This document shows positions 5,967-9,376 of a stretch of 9,376 nt of DNA, piece after piece (the first letter of the stretch is position 1; every line of letters starts with the position of its first letter). The DNA is from Alphaproteobacteria bacterium. Lineage in GTDB: Bacteria; Pseudomonadota; Alphaproteobacteria; UBA8366. Under the pieces are notes generated by a model, which made no database searches, had not been told where the DNA came from, and saw only the letters and a list, made by a program, of their open reading frames with translations. The translations under genes and the position numbers were made by a program. The stretch spans positions 1 to 9,376 of the forward strand of contig JAOTYV010000185.1 of NCBI GenBank assembly GCA_029861675.1. The letters run 5' to 3'.

Positions 5967-6764
5967 CTATTCGGCCGATTTCCGCACCGCTTCATACAAC
6001 GCGATGGCGGCCGCGTTGGAAACATTCAGGCTGTCGATCGGGCCCCGTGTCGGCAGCCTGACCAGTAAATCGCAGCGTGCGGCGGTGAGCCGGCGCAGAC
6101 CTGCCCCTTCGGCGCCCAAAACCAGGACCACACGGCCGGTAAGGTCCGTCTGCGCCAAGGTTTGGCGGGCACCCGCATCCAATCCAAGGCACCAGAAGTT
6201 GTTCTCCTGCAATTGCTGGAGGGCGCGGTCCAGATTGGCGACGGAAACCATGGGCACATGTTCGAGCGCTCCGCTGGCCGCCTTGGCGAGAGTGGCGCTT
6301 TGCGGCGGCGCATGGCGGCGGGGAATGAGGACGGCGGCGGCGGCGAACGCTGCGGCGCTGCGCAGAATTGCGCCGACATTGTGGGGATCCGTCACCTGGT
6401 CGAGCAACAGGAGCACGGCGTCGTCGGCGGCGCCTTGCAGGAGCGTTTCGAGCGCCGGCTGCTCCAGCGGGCGGGTTTCGAGGGCGACCCCCTGATGCAC
6501 GGCCCCGGCCGGGAGCCTGGTGTCGATGGCGGTCCGGTCGAGTATGGCGCAGTCGATCGCGGCCAGTTCGGGAGTCTCTTCTTTAAGCCGGCGCGCCGCC
6601 CCTTCGGTGGCGATTATCCGCAATTTGTCCCGGCGTGGGTTTCGCAGCGCCGCCTGCACCGCGTGATACCCGTAGAGCCAAAGAGTCCCTGGGGCGTCGG
6701 GCGACCGGGTTCGCCGCGGCGGCCGCTTAGCCGGCGGCGATTTGGTTGTCTTGATTTTAGCCAT
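5967..6764 (-). CDS. rlmB: 23S rRNA (guanosine-2251-2'-O)-methyltransferase RlmB (TrmH family)
   Basis: This SPOUT-class methyltransferase uses S-adenosylmethionine to methylate a ribose 2'-OH in rRNA; E. coli RlmB acts on G2251 in the P-loop of 23S rRNA. From the chosen start it has 265 residues: a Lys/Arg/Pro-rich N-terminal tail (1-24), a substrate-binding domain (about 28-108) and the trefoil-knot catalytic domain. The three TrmH motifs are complete: DPHNVGAILRSA (126-137, with Asn129 and Arg135), LVLGAEGAGLRRL (214-226) and PIDSLNVSNAAAIALYE (242-258). I chose the ATG at 6764 because AAGGTGG lies four bases upstream and translation begins MAKIKTTK. An in-frame ATG at 7013 lies inside tRNA-Tyr and would add 83 residues unlike the family. 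RlmB is the best call; a TrmH paralogue with another rRNA/tRNA target is possible. It is divergent from the tRNA-tuf operon. Confidence 0.87.
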   Translation of the reverse strand: MAKIKTTKSPPAKRPPRRTRSPDAPGTLWLYGYHAVQAALRNPRRDKLRIIATEGAARRLKEETPELAAIDCAILDRTAIDTRLPAGAVHQGVALETRPLEQPALETLLQGAADDAVLLLLDQVTDPHNVGAILRSAAAFAAAAVLIPRRHAPPQSATLAKAASGALEHVPMVSVANLDRALQQLQENNFWCLGLDAGARQTLAQTDLTGRVVLVLGAEGAGLRRLTAARCDLLVRLPTRGPIDSLNVSNAAAIALYEAVRKSAE

Positions 6765-6780
6765 CTTCCACCTTACTATT

Positions 6781-6804
6781 GAGTTGTCGAAGGATACGCA
6801 ACTC
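6781..6804 (-). other. Inverted repeat upstream of rlmB
   Basis: GAGTTG and CAACTC form 6-bp arms around a 12-base loop. Two further C-G pairs can form inside it past a bulge. It lies 17 bases upstream of the rlmB start codon, so it could be a leader-RNA hairpin or a protein site. I saw no clear promoter for rlmB on the minus strand; the best pair is TTGCGT, 17 bases, TAGTAA, which is poor. Confidence 0.3.
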
Positions 6805-6876
6805 GCACTGCGCCACCTGCTTTGCAGAAGCCGTGCGAGCGGCGGGCTTTGTGCTATTCGGGTGTCGGTTTTGCCG

Positions 6877-6904
6877 TTGACAATCAGTGTTAAATCACGA
6901 TAGT
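6877..6904 (+). promoter_or_regulatory. Promoter of the tRNA-Tyr/tRNA-Gly/tuf operon
   Basis: A perfect -35 box TTGACA (6877-6882) is followed after 16 bases by GATAGT (6899-6904, 4/6 to TATAAT). The predicted start near 6911 leaves about 30 bases of leader before tRNA-Tyr. This suits a strongly expressed tRNA/translation-factor operon. The bases around the start (GCCCAATCC) are GC-rich in part, as in stringently controlled promoters, but that control is inference. Confidence 0.65.
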
Positions 6905-6940
6905 GCCCAATCCGCCGGGACAGCGGTTCTGTACGGTCGC

Positions 6941-7025
6941 GGAGGGGTGCCTGAGTGGTTAAAAGGGACGGGCTGTAAACCCGTTGGCTATGCCTACGTT
7001 GGTTCGAATCCAACCCCCTCCACCA
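6941..7025 (+). tRNA. tRNA-Tyr (anticodon GUA)
   Basis: An 85-base class II tRNA: acceptor GGAGGGG pairs with CCCCTCC, anticodon stem ACGGG/CCCGT encloses loop CTGTAAA (anticodon GTA), a long variable arm follows as expected for bacterial tRNA-Tyr, and the T arm is GTTGG-TTCGAAT-CCAAC. Discriminator A; CCA encoded at 7023-7025. It is the first gene of the plus-strand operon. Confidence 0.97.
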
Positions 7026-7130
7026 TCATTCGGCGGCGTCCGATGCGTGGTGGAATGGTCTGGCCAGCGGATTTGTATGTGGGGCCAAATGAGGTCGAGA
7101 CGAATATAGGTGCGGGGCCGGAACAGTTCA

Positions 7131-7205
7131 GCGGGCGTCGTATAAAGGCTATTACCCCAGCCTTCCAAGCTGGTGATGCGGGTTCGATTCCCGCCGCCCG
7201 CTCCA
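7131..7205 (+). tRNA. tRNA-Gly (anticodon UCC)
   Basis: A 75-base cloverleaf: acceptor GCGGGCG pairs with CGCCCGC, anticodon stem CCAGC/GCTGG encloses loop CTTCCAA (anticodon TCC), T arm GCGGG-TTCGATT-CCCGC, discriminator T and encoded CCA at 7203-7205. It lies 105 bases after tRNA-Tyr, with no gene or strong hairpin in that spacer, and 161 bases before tuf. Confidence 0.97.
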
Positions 7206-7265
7206 GCATGTGAAGGCGGTAGTGACAAGGGGCCGGCAGCAGATATTGCGCCGAATAGTCGTGAG

Positions 7266-7298
7266 GGGGAACCGGATCGGAAACAAGATCTGGTCCCT
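7266..7298 (+). promoter_or_regulatory. Stable hairpin in the tRNA-Gly/tuf leader
   Basis: ACCGGATC (7271-7278) pairs with GATCTGGT (7287-7294) around the loop GGAAACAA, with one G-U wobble. Past one bulged A, GGG (7267-7269) pairs with CCC (7295-7297), giving eleven pairs plus a possible closing G-U. No T-run follows. It may be an RNA processing site that separates tRNA-Gly from the tuf mRNA, or a leader regulatory structure. Confidence 0.45.
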
Positions 7299-7316
7299 GG
7301 CAGGTTTATAGGGTGT

Positions 7317-7332
7317 TCCGCCGGTTGGCGGA
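7317..7332 (+). promoter_or_regulatory. Second hairpin, close to the tuf ribosome site
   Basis: TCCGCC and GGCGGA form a perfect 6-bp stem closed by the tetraloop GGTT. It ends 34 bases before the tuf ATG, 18 bases before the purine-rich ribosome-binding stretch. It may affect mRNA processing, stability or translation. No separate tuf promoter is convincing in the 161-base gap. Confidence 0.38.
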
Positions 7333-7366
7333 TGGGTTGAGGTAACGAATAGGAAGAACGAGGCCA

Positions 7367-8557
7367 ATGTCGAAAGCGAAATTTGAGCGTACGAAGCCGC
7401 ATTGCAACATCGGAACGATCGGGCATGTTGACCACGGCAAGACGACGCTGACCGCGGCGATTACGAAAGTGCTTGCGGAGGGTGGCGGTGCCGATTTCAC
7501 GGATTACGCTGAGATCGACAAGGCTCCGGAAGAGAAGGAGCGGGGCATAACGATCAACACGGCGCATGTTGAGTACGAGACGGCTGCCCGTCACTACGCG
7601 CATGTTGATTGTCCGGGCCATGCTGACTACGTGAAGAACATGATCACGGGGGCGGCGCAGATGGACGGCGCGATTTTGGTTGTGTCGGCGGCGGACGGCC
7701 CGATGCCGCAGACGCGGGAGCACATCCTGCTGGCGCGCCAGGTCGGTGTTCCTGCGATCGTCGTGTATCTGAACAAGGTCGACCAGGTGGACGACGAAGA
7801 GCTTCTGGAGCTTGTCGAGCTCGAGGTTCGGGAGCTTCTGTCCTCGTATGATTTCCCGGGCGACGACATTCCGATCGTGAAGGGTTCGGCGCTTGCGGTG
7901 CTGGAAGGCGGCGATACGGCGACGGGCGCGGACACGATCAAGGAACTGATGGAGCAGGTTGACGCGTATATACCGCAGCCGGACCGTCCGAAGGACTTGC
8001 CGTTCCTGATGCCGATCGAGGATGTTTTCTCGATTTCGGGCCGCGGCACGGTTGTCACGGGCCGTGTCGAGCGCGGCATCGTGAATGTTGGCGACGAGAT
8101 CGAGATCGTTGGTATCCGGGACACGTCGAAGACGGTGTGCACGGGTGTGGAGATGTTCCGGAAGCTTCTGGATCAGGGCGAGGCGGGCGACAATATTGGC
8201 GCTTTGCTGCGGGGCATCGACCGGGAGGGTGTTGAGCGGGGCCAGGTATTGGCGGCGCCGGGCTCGATCACGCCGCACACGAAGTTCAAGTGCGAGTGCT
8301 ACATCCTGACGAAGGACGAGGGCGGGCGTCATACGCCGTTTTTCTCGAACTACCGTCCGCAGTTTTACTTCCGGACGACGGATGTGACGGGCTCGGTTGT
8401 ATTGCCTGACGGGACGGAGATGGTGATGCCGGGCGACAACATCTCGATGGAAGTGACGCTGATTGTGCCGATTGCGATGGATGACGGCCTGCGTTTCGCG
8501 ATCCGTGAAGGCGGCAAGACGGTCGGCGCCGGCGTCGTCACCTCGATTATCGAATAA
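7367..8557 (+). CDS. tuf: Translation elongation factor Tu
   Basis: EF-Tu of 396 residues, close to the 394 of E. coli, is complete. It is a GTPase that delivers aminoacyl-tRNA to the ribosomal A site. G1 P-loop GHVDHGKT (19-26), switch [10 protein letters not shown] (59-67), G3 DCPGH (81-85), G4 NKVD (136-139) and G5 GSAL (173-176) are intact. Domains 2 and 3 follow, with conserved [13 protein letters not shown] and [18 protein letters not shown]. The start ATG has GAGG three bases upstream and AGGAAG further out. The gene follows tRNA-Tyr and tRNA-Gly and precedes tRNA-Trp by 30 bases with no terminator, so all are probably one transcript. The codon pattern leaves a long open frame on the other strand, which is not a gene. 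Many Alphaproteobacteria carry a second copy in the str operon; that cannot be seen here. Confidence 0.99.
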   Translation: MSKAKFERTKPHCNIGTIGHVDHGKTTLTAAITKVLAEGGGADFTDYAEIDKAPEEKERGITINTAHVEYETAARHYAHVDCPGHADYVKNMITGAAQMDGAILVVSAADGPMPQTREHILLARQVGVPAIVVYLNKVDQVDDEELLELVELEVRELLSSYDFPGDDIPIVKGSALAVLEGGDTATGADTIKELMEQVDAYIPQPDRPKDLPFLMPIEDVFSISGRGTVVTGRVERGIVNVGDEIEIVGIRDTSKTVCTGVEMFRKLLDQGEAGDNIGALLRGIDREGVERGQVLAAPGSITPHTKFKCECYILTKDEGGRHTPFFSNYRPQFYFRTTDVTGSVVLPDGTEMVMPGDNISMEVTLIVPIAMDDGLRFAIREGGKTVGAGVVTSIIE

Positions 8558-8587
8558 GAAAACAGCCGATTGGCGGCAAATGACTAC

Positions 8588-8663
8588 AGGAGTGTAGCTC
8601 AATTGGTAGAGCGCCGGTCTCCAAAACCGGAGGTTGCGGGTTCGAGCCCCTCCACTCCTGCCA
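8588..8663 (+). tRNA. tRNA-Trp (anticodon CCA)
   Basis: A 76-base cloverleaf: acceptor AGGAGTG pairs with CACTCCT, anticodon stem CCGGT/ACCGG encloses loop CTCCAAA (anticodon CCA), discriminator G as expected for tRNA-Trp, and encoded CCA at 8661-8663. It sits between tuf and secE, a conserved alphaproteobacterial position, with 57 bases to secE. Confidence 0.98.
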
Positions 8664-8720
8664 GTACCCGTGGTGGGCAGTGGACGATCAACGGGAAATA
8701 GAGGCCAAGAGATAGGGACC

Positions 8721-8918
8721 ATGGCAAAAACGAGTCCGGCCCAATTTATGCGCGAGGTTCGCCAAGAAACCGAAAAGGTTACTTGGCCGACCCGAAAAGA
8801 GACAGGAATCACGACCGTGATGGTGTTCATTATGGTGGTGCTGGCGGCAATATTCTTCTTCGCGGTGGATGCGATAATTTCGCAGCTCGTTCAATTGGTG
8901 TTGGGAATCGGAAGCTAG
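8721..8918 (+). CDS. secE: Preprotein translocase subunit SecE
   Basis: This short single-helix SecE of 65 residues is the usual form outside the enterics. It clamps the SecY channel in the inner membrane. The cytoplasmic amphipathic part holds the family signature EKVTWPTRKET (residues 18-28); the membrane helix is at about 31-58. The ATG at 8721 is chosen because it gives the family-typical MAKTSPAQFMREV start. An upstream in-frame ATG at 8634 lies inside tRNA-Trp and is rejected. The ribosome site is modest (AGGGA, three bases before the ATG). nusG follows after two bases, so the two are likely translationally coupled. Confidence 0.97.
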   Translation: MAKTSPAQFMREVRQETEKVTWPTRKETGITTVMVFIMVVLAAIFFFAVDAIISQLVQLVLGIGS

Positions 8919-8920
8919 TC

Positions 8921-9376
8921 ATGGCGCATCGCTGGTACGTCATTCACGTATATTCGGGATTCGAGCGCAAAGTGGCGCAGTCGATCACCGAGCAGGCCCT
9001 TCAAAAAGGGCTTGAGGACGATATCGAGGAAGTATTGGTGCCGACCGAGGAAGTTGTCGAGATGCGGCGTGGGTCCAAGGTGAACGCGGAACGCAAATTC
9101 TTTCCCGGCTATGTGATGGTCAAGATGAACATGACCGACGAAAGCTGGCATCTGGTCAAGGATACGGCCAAGGTGACCGGTTTCCTCGGGAGCCGGGGCC
9201 GGCCGAGCCCGATCAGCGAGCGCGAAGCGCAACATTTGCTGCATCAGATTAAGGAAGGGGTGGAGCGGCCGAAGCCGTCTGTCACCTTTGAAATCGGCGA
9301 GCAGGTACGGGTCAGCGACGGCCCGTTTGCGTCCTTCAACGGCAATGTTGAGGAGGTGGACGAGGAAAAGGCCCGG
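8921..9376 (+). CDS. nusG: Transcription termination/antitermination factor NusG (3' end cut by window)
   Basis: The first 152 codons of NusG are present and open to the window end; about 25 residues should be missing (E. coli NusG has 181). NusG binds RNA polymerase and links it to Rho or to the ribosome. The N-terminal NGN domain runs from HRWYVIHVYSGFERKV (3-18) through FFPGYVMVKM (60-69) to TAKVTGFLG (82-90). The C-terminal KOW motif begins near FEIGEQVRVSDGPFASFNG (123-141). The start ATG lies two bases after the secE stop codon. By conserved order rplK would be expected next, outside the window. Confidence 0.97.
   Translation, partial: MAHRWYVIHVYSGFERKVAQSITEQALQKGLEDDIEEVLVPTEEVVEMRRGSKVNAERKFFPGYVMVKMNMTDESWHLVKDTAKVTGFLGSRGRPSPISEREAQHLLHQIKEGVERPKPSVTFEIGEQVRVSDGPFASFNGNVEEVDEEKAR

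Noticed and set aside
6765..7013. An 83-residue N-terminal extension of RlmB
   Set aside because: It would run through the antisense of tRNA-Tyr and the tuf-operon promoter. The internal ATG at 6764 has a good ribosome site and gives the family-length protein.
6887..7213. A 108-codon plus-strand frame spanning tRNA-Tyr and tRNA-Gly
   Set aside because: It is a translation of tRNA sequence, a common false gene; the tRNA cloverleaves explain the region.
8634..8720. An N-terminal extension of SecE from an upstream ATG
   Set aside because: The extension starts inside tRNA-Trp and does not match SecE; the ATG at 8721 gives the standard protein.
6959..8830. A 623-codon open frame on the minus strand opposite tRNA-Tyr, tRNA-Gly, tuf and tRNA-Trp
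   Set aside because: It is antisense to intact EF-Tu and three tRNAs; the composition is Arg/His-rich and unlike any family. Its openness is a by-product of tuf codon bias.
1..9376. Defence system, CRISPR array, insertion sequence or prophage
   Set aside because: No direct-repeat array, transposase, integrase or known defence domain was found. The tRNA genes show no duplicated 3' ends that would mark an integrated element.

Overview
The window looks like a chromosomal segment from a GC-rich alphaproteobacterium. The evidence is the tuf / tRNA-Trp / secE / nusG order and the presence of a TIGR02186 / Alph_Pro_TM protein, a family described from Alphaproteobacteria. A Rhodospirillales-like host is possible but cannot be fixed from this sequence. 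I see no mobile element, CRISPR array, phage gene or rRNA.

Left part (1-3625, all minus strand) is a sulfur-related gene group. In transcription order it holds a single-domain rhodanese, a TauE/SafE (TSUP) sulfite-exporter-type permease, a TIGR02186 periplasmic/membrane protein of unknown function, a DmsC-type membrane anchor with no DmsA or DmsB in view, and a TusA-family sulfur carrier. The permease and TIGR02186 genes overlap by one base (TGATG). A good sigma-70-type promoter lies upstream of the permease, and a perfect palindrome covers its -10 box, so the four-gene run may be a repressor-controlled operon. A joint role in moving or detoxifying reduced sulfur or sulfite is inference.

Middle part (3693-6764, minus strand) holds, in transcription order, rlmB (23S rRNA 2'-O-methyltransferase), thrC (threonine synthase), tRNA-Thr(UGU), and a class II aldolase/adducin-family protein that appears to lack the catalytic Glu of fuculose aldolase. 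tRNA-Thr directly follows thrC.

Right part (6877-9376, plus strand) is a translation/transcription operon reading away from rlmB: a promoter with a perfect TTGACA box, tRNA-Tyr(GUA), tRNA-Gly(UCC), a leader with two hairpins, tuf (EF-Tu), tRNA-Trp(CCA), secE, and nusG cut by the window end. It resembles the E. coli thrU-tyrU-glyT-thrT-tufB / secE-nusG arrangement, except that tRNA-Thr sits on the opposite strand beyond rlmB and thrC.

I did not find a clearly new biological system. The best candidates for a closer look are the sulfur group with its orphan, quinol-site-degenerate DmsC-like subunit, the operator-like palindrome over its promoter, and the hairpins in the tuf leader.
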